Shown: positions 38,138 through 61,259, counted from the stretch's first letter. The stretch is DNA of 64,000 nucleotides from Girardinichthys multiradiatus (GCF_021462225.1 NC_061798.1:19056820-19120819); one strand, 5' to 3'. Numbers and translations are program-made. The notes: generated by a model from the letters alone, not told the origin.

Positions 38138-38490
38138 GCCGCAGGGTGGCGCAGTTGGCAGCACTGTTGCCTTGCAGCAAGAAGGTCCCGGGTTTTACTC
38201 TTTCTGCATGGAGTTTGCACGTTCTCCCCGTGCATGCGTGGGTTCTCACCGGATACTCCGGCTTCCTCTCTCAGTCCAAAAACATGACTGTTAGGTTAAT
38301 TGGTAACTCTAAATTGCACTTAGTTGAGAATGAGTGTGTGCATGGTTGTTTGTCCTGTATGTCTCTGTGTTGCTCAGTGATGGATTGGCGAGCCTGGCCC
38401 ACCTCTCACCTATAGACTGCTGGAGATAGGCACCAGCACCCCCCGTGGCCCACTATGGAAAAAAGTGGTATAGAAGATGAATGAATATAT
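38138..38490 (+). repeat. tRNA-derived SINE, near full length
   Basis: The head has an A-box-like TGGCGCAGTTGG (38147-38158) and a B-box-like GGTTTTACTC (38191-38200), giving a tRNA-related pol III promoter. The body has gcatggagtttgcacgttctc and ggatactccggcttcctctc. The tail is gaatgaatatatatata. A head-to-tail neighbour copy lies at 37711. Confidence 0.82.
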
Positions 38491-38499
38491 ATATAAACG

Positions 38500-39650
38500 C
38501 ATTCAGTCAACTGTGGGATCAGTTCCAGCTCTTATTTCCAGTGATCCTTTAGCAAAGACTAGTTGATGTGTTTTCTGATTACTAGTTGTTAAAACACATT
38601 ACTGTACCACTGACTCTACCGACTGGAATAATTTGACGTGAAAGCTAAAATGACATTTGGTTGTAAAAAGCCTGCAATTGTAATAATTTTTGTGTTGTCC
38701 TTTAGCCACAGATTACCATGTATTTTAGACTATTTATTATTCATATTCTCAAAAATGTTGTTCATTTTAAATTAACTTGTTAATTATACAGTTTTTGCTG
38801 ATTTATCTATAAACATGCCACTGCCACTGCAAAGTCTTCATGACTAATTGACACTTCAGACTTCATCTTTCATTCAAGGAAACAAACAATTTCCTTAAAT
38901 AAGACTAAACATAATGGAAAGTTAAAAACAATAGTCCAGCATGTTGTCAGATGTTACGTAAGAAGGGTCAATTAAGGACTAAAGCTGTAATGATTTGTAG
39001 ATTACTAAATCCTCTACAAAAGATTTTGTATATTCTGGTCAACAAACAGCAGCATAGTTGAGACGTTTCTGAAGCTGTCAAGAGAACATTTTAAAAACTA
39101 TTAAACAAAATAAACAAACACAATGGAAGATTTATGGCACAGAAGGTTCCTGTGCATTCTCCTTATTTATAGATTATATTTAAAATGTTGTATAATGTGG
39201 TAATTTCCTATTGGTATATTATATTATATTATATTATATTATATTATATTATTTGATATGATATTATACAATATTATGTTATAAAAAATGCTTATAAACA
39301 AAAGACAACCTTAACACAACACACCATATACACAACACATCATTGGCTTCATTCTCTGTCATTTTTTGGGCACATCAATAGTATACCAATAAATACATCC
39401 TGCTACTTTTAAAGGCAGATATCGAGTAAAGTAAATGATGCATTTTATAATGCCTAAATATCTTTTTAATTCTGAGAAACCCAAGGACGAAAACATACAG
39501 GTGACAAAGGGGACATCATCGACTCCATTCAGAAAGTATGGTATCCTATAATTATTATTTTTTTTATTAATGCTCCTTGTTATTTACTATAAAGGCCGAC
39601 AGTGAGTCAAATCTGTGCGACATTTTAGTGATCTTAAATTTATAGTTTTC
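38500..39650. other. Intergenic sequence upstream of ufsp2
   Basis: AT-rich, with an (ATATT)n pentanucleotide repeat at 39215-39252. No coding exon was seen. An ANKRD37-like ankyrin gene, neighbour of UFSP2 in mammals, was looked for and not seen. Confidence 0.5.
39215..39252. repeat. (ATATT)n microsatellite
   Basis: About seven perfect pentanucleotide units, flanked by related imperfect units to about 39280. Confidence 0.92.
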
Positions 39651-39659
39651 ATTCCGAGG

Positions 39660-39822
39660 TACATTGAATGCGACATCTGGGGAGGAGCCAAATTGAGCCA
39701 ATAGAAATATGCGTTCAAAGACACGTTGATCAGTTTGCTGTTGTAGAAAAGCCAGTTAGTTTCCTGTGTTTGGATCTAGGGAGCTGGATGAATACTTTCG
39801 CATCCTCAAAGTGACTTAAATC
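39660..39822 (+). promoter_or_regulatory. Putative ufsp2 promoter and 5' UTR
   Basis: Sequence just before the ufsp2 ATG-only coding exon, with a CCAAT box at 39698-39702. There is no clear TATA box. The role is inferred from position. Confidence 0.35.
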
Positions 39823-42800
39823 ATGGTAAGTCTTTTAATAAATTCATTCAAGGGACCGTCTCGGTTTCTTTCTGTTCAACTGTAGTTTGCTTTTTGTTCC
39901 ACTGTTAACAGCTGTTTGTAGCTCGTCACAATGCAGTCTGTTGGGTTAAATCATAAATATGAGTAAAAACAGTGAGCTGGCTCTGTAACTTAACCCACCG
40001 GTTGCCCTGTGTTATCTCAGGTACTTGTTGACTCCGAGTCGGCGGTCATTCTTCGGCTCAGAGGGCCGCTGGAGCTGAAGTGTCAGCTGGACAGCACGGA
40101 TGGTGAGTTCACGTACAGGTTGGATATGTGGATGAAACGACTTGATGTTGCTTTCTCTTATGGGTTCCTACAAACCCCTGCAGCGTATCTTGGATAGTAG
40201 CAATCATCTACTCGTTCCTTGAAATAACACAGCACATCTAAATAAATAGCTTTTTATGTACAACCTCAATATTAATGAAATGTTTTATTACAAGCAGTTT
40301 GGTCCACATATAGATGCAGAAAAAAATTGTTGGCATCCATGATAAATATGTGGAAACGGCATTAAAATAATATAATATTAATCTGTCCACCTTTACATTT
40401 GAGCACATTTATGTAGTTTAGAAAAAAAGTCACCAGTGACATAACTACCACAGTTATTCTGAGCATACAGGGAGGATATTTGACCATTTTCTTTAGATCC
40501 GGGCTGACCACAGTGTGGCCCGTGGGCCATTTGTGGCTCTTTGAAATATTTTTATATCTTATACAATTCAATTTGTCCAGTCAACTCACAGGTTTGGTGA
40601 AATTTTCATTAATGCAAGCCTTTCAAAAATGGTGCATGTTACTATCTTAAAATGGAAATTTGTCAATTTTTCCTTTCATTTAACAATATAACAGTGATTT
40701 TGTTTTGTTTTTTTTACTGAAAAGCTTTCTTGGGCACTTCCATTCATAAACTGGGTTGAATGCAGCATGCCTTTTCAAATAAAGAGTAACCCAAATTACA
40801 TTCTTGTTATAGAAAATAGACAAAAATAAATTATAGACCAGGAAAATCGAAAACACTCCATTACAAGTTGGGACATTGTATGCATTTCTTTTAACAAGGC
40901 AAACATGCAATGCCTTTTTTTATGTCTGATATACTGCTTTGTTCATTTGATTAAAATATTGCATGTTTTTTTTGAGCGGGTTGGAAAAAAATCACACAAT
41001 TACTTTTGTATTTGGAAGAAACAAAAAATCAAATTCATTCTTACTCACAAGAGAGCTGGTCCAGTAATCTGAGTCCTCTTGGGCTCTTTTCTCTTTAGCT
41101 CGCTCCTCTTCAGCCGTGAAAGAAGGTTGTTTTTCTTTCCAGTGGACCATCTGTGTTCATTTGATTATATATTTTGGATTGTAAATCTGTTTAAAGATGC
41201 AGTAATGACCCATTTTTAGTTTACTAATAGATCTTACCAGTTCTTTACTCAAAGTCTTCAGAGTTGATCATGGCAACTACTCTAAAAGTAAGAAAAGAAT
41301 AACAGGGCCACAGTATCACAGATCTCCTTCCATCCTTAAGAGCTGGCATAAAGTGTGTTTGTATTATTTGTTTTATAAACGGTCAATCTTAGTAAATACA
41401 TACATAGTATTATAGAATTTGTAAAATGCGTCAGTATCATTTATTTCAGAATGATTGTTACATGTTAATATTTTATTCTAATATTTCAATGGGAAAACAT
41501 CCTACTGCATAAATAATAATAATTTACTTTCAGGCTTTGTAAACATCTTCAGCAGGGGTGCCAACAAATGTGTCTGTCTTTAACTGTCCAGTTGCTTAAC
41601 ACTGACCCAAAATGCTCCTCCAGCATTGTTTCCTGCTGCTTTGTTAATGGTTATAGCAGCTATAACTTGGTGTAGAGCAAAACCTCTGATCTAAACTATT
41701 ATGTTGATTTCAAGGTAGAATGTAAAGTTTCTTGTTATGATTTTAAATTCATGTCAAAAGGCTGTATAATCAAAGTTAAGCTATCAGGAAAAAAAAATCT
41801 AGTAGTAAATTGATGTGATTCCAGAAAACAGTATTATCCACTACAGCTGTTTAAAAGTTCAGTCATTGCTAAGAATTGACAGTGACTGATTTTTGCTTTG
41901 TTTGTTTTCTTGCAGCGGTGCTCATGCAAAAAGCCATCTCCAGGACATTTGAGGCGCTTCGTTTGCAGGTTAAATCAGAAGCCTGTGTCCTGGCAGTCTG
42001 CGACAGTCCTGTTCTCATTTGGCCAAACAAATGGGTTTTTGAAGAAATAACTCCAGACACACCATGCGAAGACATATTTCAGTGGATACAGTAAGTAATG
42101 TATTAAACTCTTTTTTGTATTAAATGGAACAACGGCTAAAAATCAGCCAGCTTGTTGTAGACTTAAATTTGAGCTCCTGGTTGACAACAATATCATATAA
42201 AAGTGTTGATATTCAAGTTTTTCACAGTAAATAGATCTGATGGCAGATCGACATTATGCCTTACTGCCAACAACCCACACAAGACCAAGTTATGTCCTTT
42301 AGTCTGCGACAAACTAAAATATTTTTAATTTGTTTACTGTTACAATGCAGAGTTAATTAAAGGGGGGGGGGGGGGGGTCATCAATGTCACTGGACTGATC
42401 TATATTGTTTTTTTTTTTTTTAAACCATTTTGGGTTTCATTCAGCCTCCTAAACTCCATCCAAAACACACTAAGGTGTTAATTTGGACGCTGCATTTTAA
42501 GGATTTTTTATTTTTATTTTAGAACAGATGACCAAGAGACCGGTGGGAAGAGAAAAACAAAAAAGAAAAACAGAAAAGGTTTGTTAGTGGTAAGTATACC
42601 CTATGTATTGGGTATGGTGACTTTGTTTTCAGGATTTAGTTTTCTAGGAATTCTGTTGCATAAAACAAAATCAAGCATTAATTTTGTTGGAACCTGAGCA
42701 AAAACCTTTCCAATGTATACAGTGCCAGTATTTGTGTATTATGAACTTTTTTTTACATCAGTGATACCAGAGTAAAGGGGGGTCTAAAACAAAAGAAAAT

Positions 42801-45800
42801 CATCCTATTCCTTCCACTTCAAAGTAACTCTGGTTAATCTTTTCATGTGTGCCGATAATCTGGCTGGTCTCTCTCCCAGCAGCGCTGGCTTTCAGCGATA
42901 GCTGACTGTCTGCTCTGACTATGGCCTGACACATGATGTGCAGCATAATGCTGTGAAAATTATTGTGTTAATATGCAGGACTAAATGAGGCAAAGAACTT
43001 TGTTTTCCAGACTTTTGTCTCTTGGGGCAAAAGTCAAATGTTTTTAAGAAAACTAAATATCTGGGTCACTATATAACAGATTAGCTCTGTGAGCGCCGCA
43101 TATTGTACGCCCAGGCAAATGTTTCTATTCAATTCAGTTTCAATTCAGTGTATTTATATAGCGCCATTTCACAACACATGTTGTCTCAAGGCACATCAAA
43201 CAGTCAGGTACATACATTCCAATTAATCCTAACAATTGAACAGTGCAGTCAGATTAGTTATTTATTAAAATTGGATAAAAAGTTTTTCTGTCTAAGGAAA
43301 CCCAGCAGATTGCATCCAGTCAGTGACTTGCAGCATTCCCTCCTCCTGGATGAGCATGTAGAGACAGTGGACAGTCACTGGCGTTGACTTTGCAGCAATC
43401 CCTCATACTGAGCATGCATGTAGCGACAGTGGAGAGGAAAAACTCCCTTTTAACAGGAAGAAACCTCCAGCAGAACCAGGCTCAGTGTGAGCGGCCATCT
43501 GCCACGACCGACTGGGGGTTTGAGAGAACAGAGCAGAGATACAAAGAGAACAAAGAAGCACTGATCCAGAAGTACTTTCTATGGGAAGGAAAAGTAAATG
43601 TTAATGGATGTAGCTCCTTTAGTCGTTTCACCTAGAAAGAAAGAACAGATAAACTCTGAGCCAGTTTTCAAGGTTAGAGTCTGAAAGAGAGCATATAGAG
43701 TTAGTTACAGTTAAGCTCAGTCAATTGCTATATCTAGGAGAGAGAAAGGGTTAAACACTAAAAGACAGCGCCATCGGTAGAGGGTGAGTATTAAGTTGTT
43801 GCAGAAGCTCGGACAATTCCCCTCTCCAGAAATGTGTCACAGGTAGACACAGAGCCAGGCCAGGTGTAGCTTCTAGGAAGAGAAAAGAGAGAACAAAGTT
43901 AAAAACTGAAATAACAGCAAATAATGCTAAATTGGAGAGTAGTGTGAGAATGTAGCGAAGAGGGTGAAAGAGGTCATTATGTCCTCCAGCAGCCTAAGCC
44001 TATAGCAGCATAACTACACAGAAAGTTTCGGTTCAGATTATTTAGTTAGACGGCGCTTATTTACAACAATGTCGTCTCAAGGCACCTCACAAAGGGTCCC
44101 ACTGATGGTCATTGTTATACTAAAAACCACAAGGATTGGGATACATCCCTCTGTCAGACTGATTATAACAATTGGAAAAGAGATGTTGTGAGGAAATTTT
44201 ACATGAGTTCAAATGATGTAAAAATCGGCCTATTCAAAGCTTGCTGTACACCTCTGTATACGACCCCTCTGTGGTGTACACCAAAATTTATGATGTCATC
44301 ATAGTGTTGGTAATGTATAAGTATCCTTGTTTTCCTGCATTTGGTTTTTTTGATATCTGGTCACCCTACCTGTACCTGTTGTTGGTGTACTGTCTTTGGT
44401 TTCATGTCCGCTGCACCAACAGAGTTAACCAGTGAGCCATTTATACACATTTTATTCGGACAATTTTAAAAGTTACAACCTATTACTGAATCCACCGCTT
44501 CCAAAACTGTATTATAGGCCAGTATTAGATATAAAATGCTGTTGATCTAGAGAATCTGAGTTTTTCTTCACAATCTAGGTGTTTTGCACCTTCATTATAT
44601 GTTGCAAGCCACATTATCAAACACTTCAAAACTGTTGGTGATCATGCTAACATTGGCTCAGTATTTCAGACTATAGAGGACAAAAACATAATCAGCAGGA
44701 GTAAGATGTGTTTATTGCAGACTGGAGCTGCAAGTGTTGTCTGTTATATCTTCAGAAATCGAAAGCTATACCACAAAAACTCTGGTTTGAACAAAATGTG
44801 TCGCTGTCAGTTAAACCAATACTGGAATGTGAAGAACGTCATTAATTAATACCAATCAAATGTAGTTTACCTCACTTTAAAGGTATGCATGGTATTTATC
44901 CTAATGAAGCATCACGCTATGATTTGGTGTCAGCAAATGACTTGGATGTGTGTTGGGGACAAAGATTTCTGACATGAACATCCCAGGCAGAGTCTCTACC
45001 GTACTTTAAGATCTGGTTTTCAAATGTTGCATTGTTCACACAAAACACACTCATTTTATTAATGTGAATTGAATCAAAGCTGCTGAATGATTGAAGCCTT
45101 TTCCTTAGAGTGTCATAAACCTCTCTCTGATGATGGAGGTGACAAAGCCAGGCCCCCTCACTGCTCCAATCCTCACTAGAACAGTCCAGAAATCCCACTT
45201 TCTGCGTGCAACTCTTCCAATGGACTGCGCTGTACGCAGCAGCTGCGGCGACACCATCAACAAGTACGTCTTATCTTAAACACATTTGATTTCATGCTAC
45301 TGATCTGAATCTATAAAACTGGCCTGTTGTCGGGTTCGCCACTGATTCAGCAGCAGCATCACTTGGTAACTGCTTTGCTAAAAGGTTTGTCTCACAATGA
45401 AGGATTTCTTATCATCTGCCCTGCAGTGGCTGTGGACGGCTGCTGGAGGCACTGGATCGCCAGTTGTTTGAGATGGAGAAGGTGACTCTACAACATATGA
45501 GGGGGGCAACACTGCTTGTCCCAGAACCCCTTAACTTCCTCCTTCCAGAGCCAAATGGACTGGTGACGGTGGCTTTTCCTAGAGGAGTACCGGATAAAGA
45601 ACTGGAAGCACGGCGTAGGGTAAAAACCTCGGTTTTTGCTGCCTGTTGAAAAGAAACGGCAAAAGAGACATTTTTTTCAATTAGCCTCCTTGTGGCCATA
45701 AAAGGTAACATCTGATTGAAAATCAAATTTAAGCAAACTTTAAAATGTTTTTCTAATTTGAACATAACAGGAGTTGCACGAACAGTTCGAGCTTCCAGGC

Positions 45801-47819
45801 GACAGGCCTTACTTCAGAAGAGCAAATGCTTACCACTTTCCAAATGAGCCCTACAAAGACGGTTATCTCCGAAACCCTCATGCAGTTCTCACACACCCCA
45901 CCCTTGATAATGGAAAGGTACATTTACAAAGTGTCAATTTTTTTTTTTTGCCTTTTTAAAGTTTTCAATTGTGACATTGCAACAAATGAAAACTCAAATT
46001 AAGGTAGTTTTAATATTGTGTGTTTATTTTATCTTAAGGTGTACTTTGTCCAGGGAATCTACAGCTACCACCACTATATGCAGGACCGCTTGGATGACAA
46101 TGGCTGGGGCTGTGCCTATCGTTCTCTGCAGACCATCTGCTCCTGGTTCCAGCAGCAGGGTTACGTAGAGCGCTGTGTGCCCAGTCACAAAGAGATTCAG
46201 CAGGTAGAGCCTGTTCATAAGTCTGATTCCTGTTCAAGCAATGTAATCATGTATGCCAGGTTTTATGAAGGGCAAATATAATCGTTTTTACAGTGTTTCC
46301 CTTTTCCTTGTACAACATGTCCAAAGGTGAGGAATATTTATGAAGAAGTGCAAAAGAGAAAAGCAGTGATGACAAAGTTTAGAGCTTGGATATGAGAGGT
46401 AGCAGCAAACTAGCACCCTACCTTGAGATTTATATTGCTTAATGGAGATCCCAGTCTACCTACATGTAAGCCAGTTTAACCAAGACGCAACAGGCTTCTC
46501 TCAATAGATGACAAAACTCTATAAAAAGAGTATTAATCATAAAACACATTGTTTGTTTTTATTTACATTCTATTCAAAATAAGATGTCAAACATTATTTA
46601 TACCCTTTTCAATATTCAAAGAAAAATCGTTATTGGGATTACAGCAGTCAAAACCTTCTTATAATTGCTGAACAGTTTGCTCCATGTTTCCACTGGTATT
46701 TTAAAGATTTGTCGTTGATAATGAGTCTTTGAGGTTCCATGGCCTCCTCACCATCACCCTAATTTTTGGCTCCCTCCCCAGATTCTCTTTCAGATTCAAG
46801 TTGGGACTGGCCAAGCCACTCCCAAAACCTTAATATTACTTGTAGTCCGATTACTTTAAACCTAAATCTTTCAGGGGTTTGAATAATATTAGTGTCAACT
46901 TTTTTTTTTTTTTTCTTTTTAAGTTCTATTTATCCTGAATCATTACTGGCGATGTTCAAGATGCCATTCTCTATCTGGGGTCCTTGTTTTTCAGGCTTTG
47001 GTGAATGTTGGAGATAAGCAGTCATCTTTTGTGGGGTCCCGTCAGTGGATTGGATCCATTGAGGTTCAAGCGGTTCTGGACCATCTGCTTGGAGTCACGT
47101 CCAAAATCATGTTTGTGAGGTGTGGTGGCATTACTCAACACAGCCCCTAGCGAATATTTTTGTCAAAGGTGTAGATTAATTTGACATTTATTGTCATGTT
47201 CAGTCAGGGTTCTGAGTTGGCATCCAAGGGCAGAGAACTGGCCCATCATTTTCTGTCTGAAGGAACTCCTGTCATGATTGGTGAGATTATAGTTCAGAAT
47301 AAAATTAGCATGAGCCTGTAAATACTTATATTCTTTTTTTTATCCTTAAATATATAAAACATGTATTTTTGTTTCTGTTTAAATGTGTCTGAAAAGCTTT
47401 TTTTGATGTTTACAAAATAAAAATAATAATTTAGAAACCCTGGCTACTTACAACTGAGTACATGTTTTTTTCTCTCTTATAGGTGGGGGGGTTTTGGCTC
47501 ACACTATCTTGGGCGTAGCTTGGAGTGAGACCACCGGGGAAATCCGCTATCTCATCCTAGATCCGCATTACACTGGAGCAGAGGACCTTCAGGTTATCAC
47601 AGAGAAGGTAGCAGCTATAAACAGAGCCGCTCTGCTGATTTCTTTTTTTTTTTTTTTTTTTTTTCTGTGAACTAAATAAGATTTCATATGCAGATCCTGA
47701 TCTCAATGCGGGTGTTGTCTTGTCTTCCACAGGGCTGGTGTGGCTGGAAAGGGCCAGACTTTTGGGATCAAACCGCATATTACAACCTCTGTCTACCCCA
47801 GAGGCCGAGGGTGATCTGA
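39823..47819 (+). CDS. ufsp2: UFM1-specific protease 2, complete
   Basis: Cysteine protease of the C78 family that matures the ubiquitin-like modifier UFM1 and removes it from targets, largely at the endoplasmic reticulum. Exons: 39823-39825 (ATG only), 40021-40102, 41916-42090, 42523-42589, 45109-45263, 45427-45619, 45771-45917, 46039-46203, 46995-47119, 47204-47280, 47483-47607 and 47733-47819 (stop TGA). The sum is 1401 nt, 466 residues, against 469 in human. The catalytic centre is complete: Tyr287 (HHYMQD), nucleophile Cys299 ([12 protein letters not shown]), Asp423 and His425 (LDPHYTG), with [14 protein letters not shown] before the last pair. The end ([11 protein letters not shown]... 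LCLPQRP) is the family signature. The N-terminal half is less conserved, and a Lys-rich stretch is encoded by exon 4. It is divergent from gucy1a1 and in the same direction as cfap97. Confidence 0.96.
40103..41915. other. ufsp2 intron 2
   Basis: AT-rich intron. No exon or clear repeat was seen. Several short frames lack similarity to known proteins. Confidence 0.5.
42362..42377. repeat. Poly(G) tract, 16 bases
   Basis: Homopolymer G run in ufsp2 intron 3, about 145 bases before exon 4. Such a run may be length-variable or a sequencing weak point. Confidence 0.9.
43095..44110. repeat. Composite interspersed repeat in ufsp2 intron 4
   Basis: Begins with a common fish repeat (tgtatttatatagcgccatttcacaac) and continues with 'gaaaaactcccttttaacagg' and 'aagaaacctccagcagaacc'. 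It ends near a second start-like piece (ttatttacaacaatgtcgtctcaaggc, 44058-44084). An imperfect tandem duplication of about 60 bp is visible at 43328-43435 (ttgcagcattccctcctcc and ttgcagcaatccctcatac). No credible protein. Confidence 0.65.
46560..46900. repeat. Interspersed repeat copy B (shared with 26690-27050)
   Basis: Shares ordered text with the copy in the gucy1a1 intron (accttcttataattgctg, actggtattttaaagattt, caccctaatttttggctccc). Located in the ufsp2 intron before exon 9. Probably a Tc1-type relic. Confidence 0.6.
47643..47664. repeat. Poly(T) tract, 22 bases
   Basis: Run of T in ufsp2 intron 11, between the exon 11 donor (47608) and the exon 12 acceptor (47732). Confidence 0.9.
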
Positions 47820-47891
47820 GCTCGAGCAGACTTGTAGTTGGACCTCACTTCTTTAAATCATTTTGGCCAATCTAGTAATCACATAACCTGA

Positions 47892-47897
47892 AATAAA
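47892..47897 (+). terminator. ufsp2 poly(A) signal
   Basis: AATAAA 73 bases after the ufsp2 stop codon, in a spacing typical of a short 3' UTR. A T/GT-rich stretch follows (ttgatattttgtccgtttc). Confidence 0.65.
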
Positions 47898-48599
47898 TGT
47901 TGATATTTTGTCCGTTTCAAAGAATTGTCTCAATCGTTTAGGAAAATAAAAGTTGGATCAGTTTTATTCAAGTAGTCAGTAAAAATATAATTTTATCTTA
48001 GTTTTGTTTGTGTGTGACTCATTGGTTACCTATTTAGGTTTCTGTTAGAGGTTTAGAAGGTTAGCTTCTTTCTGAGGCACAACAATAGGACTACTTTCTG
48101 TGGTATTGTTGTAACTGTACTAATCGCTTTATTACTGGTATTATTTTATAATGCTGGGGATCTTCAAAGCAACGTAAAATCCAATTTTAGGATTAGCTAT
48201 TACTTTTGTAGATGTTTAATTACTGACCGTAGGGGATTAGGATGTGAAGGAGCCACCACATAACATCCCCTCCTCCATGTAGTTTTTAAGGTCTCTTAAA
48301 TGCAGCCAGCACGGCTCTAAGAAGTTCAGACATTTACACAGAATCCATTAAAAGTCTTGTTTTTGACATTCAGAAGATGGCACAGCAGATGCTTTTGGTT
48401 TAGGAGTCTTGCAGATGCTACCGCTAAGGGAAGAGATGCTTGATCACCTAGAGATTTTAAAACATCACATCAACAATAATTAAGTTATAATAGATGATTG
48501 AAGATTTTTCTAGAAAGAACATTGCCACAAATATTACCCCTAGCTGTTACTTTGTTGGGGAATTGTTTAAAGGGAGAACTCTTTTGCTCCTGCTATGAA

Positions 48600-48980
48600 A
48601 ACTTAGGGTGCTTTGCAAAACTATTCACACCCCTTCAACTTTTTCACATTACAGCCATAAACCTTTGAATGTATTTTACTTGGATTTTATGTAATAGACC
48701 ATACCAAAGTAGTGCATAGTTGTCAAAAAATTAGCTTTTTTTGTTTTTTTGTTTACAGCTTTTTAAACTTTTTTAGATAACATCTAAAGAGTGAAATCCA
48801 CTGGTATTCAGACCTCTTTACTCTGATAAACATAAATAAAATCCAGCAATATCTCACAGAACAATGTTCAATTCATCATCCAGAACAAGAGTTTGGGGGC
48901 AATTGAAAACCTCCATTTAATTCTAGAACCAAAGCAAAAAGAGCATTAATCAGAGAAGCACCAAGAGCTCCGTTGCATTT
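48600..48980 (+). mobile_element. Tc1-like relic between ufsp2 and cfap97
   Basis: The left end (tgctttgcaaaactattcacacccc) and a body piece (aagagcattaatcagagaagcacc) match the teleost Tc1 family also seen at 17.1, 51.4 and 61.4 kb. Internally deleted. Confidence 0.7.
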
Positions 48981-49119
48981 ATAGAAGCATTGCATTTTTT
49001 TTTAACCTGGTCAGCCCATTTATATGATTTCTAAACACCTTTTTACCATTATTTTCAGTTATAGGCATTATTGTTTGGCTTTTGCATATAAAATACTATA
49101 AAACATTGTACTCATTTTC

Positions 49120-49367
49120 ACATCAACACCCAGAGTTCGCAGCGCCGTCCACTGCGCAACCGTTACCAGGAAGTGACGTCGCGTTGCTACTAGCAGCGTT
49201 TGTTTTTGAGCACTGACGTTTTCGCGTTGGATCTGACGGTTTTTGTGTTTGTTGAAGCGAAATGTGTTCGTCTTCCCAGATGTAGGACGTCCGACCGGTA
49301 TACAACTCCCTTCGACCGGGAAGACGCTGCTTCGGGTTTGTAGCTAAAGAAAGTTGTCACTGCCCGG
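49120..49367 (+). promoter_or_regulatory. Putative cfap97 promoter and 5' untranslated exon
   Basis: A GC-richer, CpG-containing island in AT-rich surroundings, just before cfap97. It carries a full CRE core TGACGTC at 49174-49180 and a weak RFX half-site-like GTTACC at 49162-49167. A possible splice donor (CCCGG|GTAGGC) at 49367/49368 would join an untranslated exon to the acceptor at 50201. The exon limits are inferred and need transcript data. Confidence 0.45.
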
Positions 49368-49370
49368 GTA

Positions 49371-50200
49371 GGCTACCATCATGTCGGCCAACTGTCGTGT
49401 TTTAGATGGTTTAGATGTAGATTTCAGCATCATTGTATGTAAACATTTAAAATGTCTGTAAATATTTAACATCAGGAAACGCTAAATGACTTGATGTTCA
49501 AATGTTCGTGTTTAGTGTTATTCAGATTAAGTTAGAAGTGCAGAACGGTTGCTTCTTACAATGCAGTACTGCTTGAAACTATTCTGTTCTGTCATAGTTA
49601 CCTCCAAAGAAACATGTGCTTTCATCACTTTTCTTTAAAGTGGCTTGAGAGGCAAGGATTTTGCTGCTAATCCCCCACATTAACAATTTATGGAATCTTT
49701 AAAAACCAGTAGGAGAGAGATTTTGTTGCTGGGCTTATTGGCCCTTAAGGAAGTACTGCAAGTGTCATGATTCAATCAAGGGATCAGGTTGCCACCAGTG
49801 CAGAGCTTGCTAAGGAATGGCAGCAGTCCCAACTGATTTAAGTTCAACAATACCGGGGCTCCTGCTGTGCCGACAATGAAGCATCCATGATTAGGATCAT
49901 TGTGTAGCATTTTGTAGAGATTAGCATCATGGCCATGTTATTTCAGTTGGCCAGCCATGGCTCATTGGATCCAAAGATATTGCTTCAGAAATACTACATG
50001 AAATTTCTTTTTGATTTGATATCTCATACAAACAATTTTCTTAGGGTTTGTAATAACAAACGTGAGGTTAGAACAAAATATTCTCAAAGCATGTCACAGT
50101 TCACTGGGTGAATTGTCCTGCAAAGGTTACTTGATTTGTTTAAAAAAAAAAAAAAGTTATTCAAACCTGAGATTAATGTTGCACTCACAATATCCTGCAG
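49371..50200. other. cfap97 first intron (inferred)
   Basis: No coding exon was recognised. The text around 49790-49830 (gttgccaccagtgcagagctt, gctaaggaatggcagcag) may be a DNA-transposon relic, but it is too short to class. An A-run lies at 50142-50155. Confidence 0.4.
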
Positions 50201-50225
50201 GTTCTGTGTGTTGGGAAGGGCTGTC

Positions 50226-60885
<10,660 letters not shown>

Positions 60886-61259
60886 CAACACTGCTAATGA
60901 AGAGCATCTTGTTTCCTTTAAAGCGTATGACTGCCACTTTTGATGTTGGTTCATTTATACGGTGCAAAGCTTAGAACATATTTATGTTATCTTTTATTTT
61001 AACAAATGATTTACTAAAGCTGCTGTACTGTGTTTCCGCTCTCTGCAGTTTATGCTTTGATATCAAAGCCGTTTGTAAATCACTACATTTTGTTTAACCT
61101 TAAATACAACCGCAATCCTTTGCAGTAGATGATTGCAAAATATTTGCTTTAAAATGTTAGTTGTTGAACTTAAAAAATATACAAATGGCAAAGTTTTGGA
61201 TTTTGCATGTACCGTTTACGCATGTACACGATTTGTGATCTAAGTCATCGTTTTAAACA

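Noticed and set aside
33279..39822. An ANKRD37 or other gene between gucy1a1 and ufsp2
   Set aside because: No ankyrin-repeat text or other conserved exon was seen on either strand; only repeats and AT-rich sequence.
45412..45765. 117-codon minus-strand frame
   Set aside because: Shadow of ufsp2 exon 6 on the opposite strand.
50136..50225. Upstream extension of the cfap97 frame
   Set aside because: It lies mostly before the splice acceptor at 50201 and reads through a poly(A) stretch as Lys codons. The conserved family start is the ATG at 50226.
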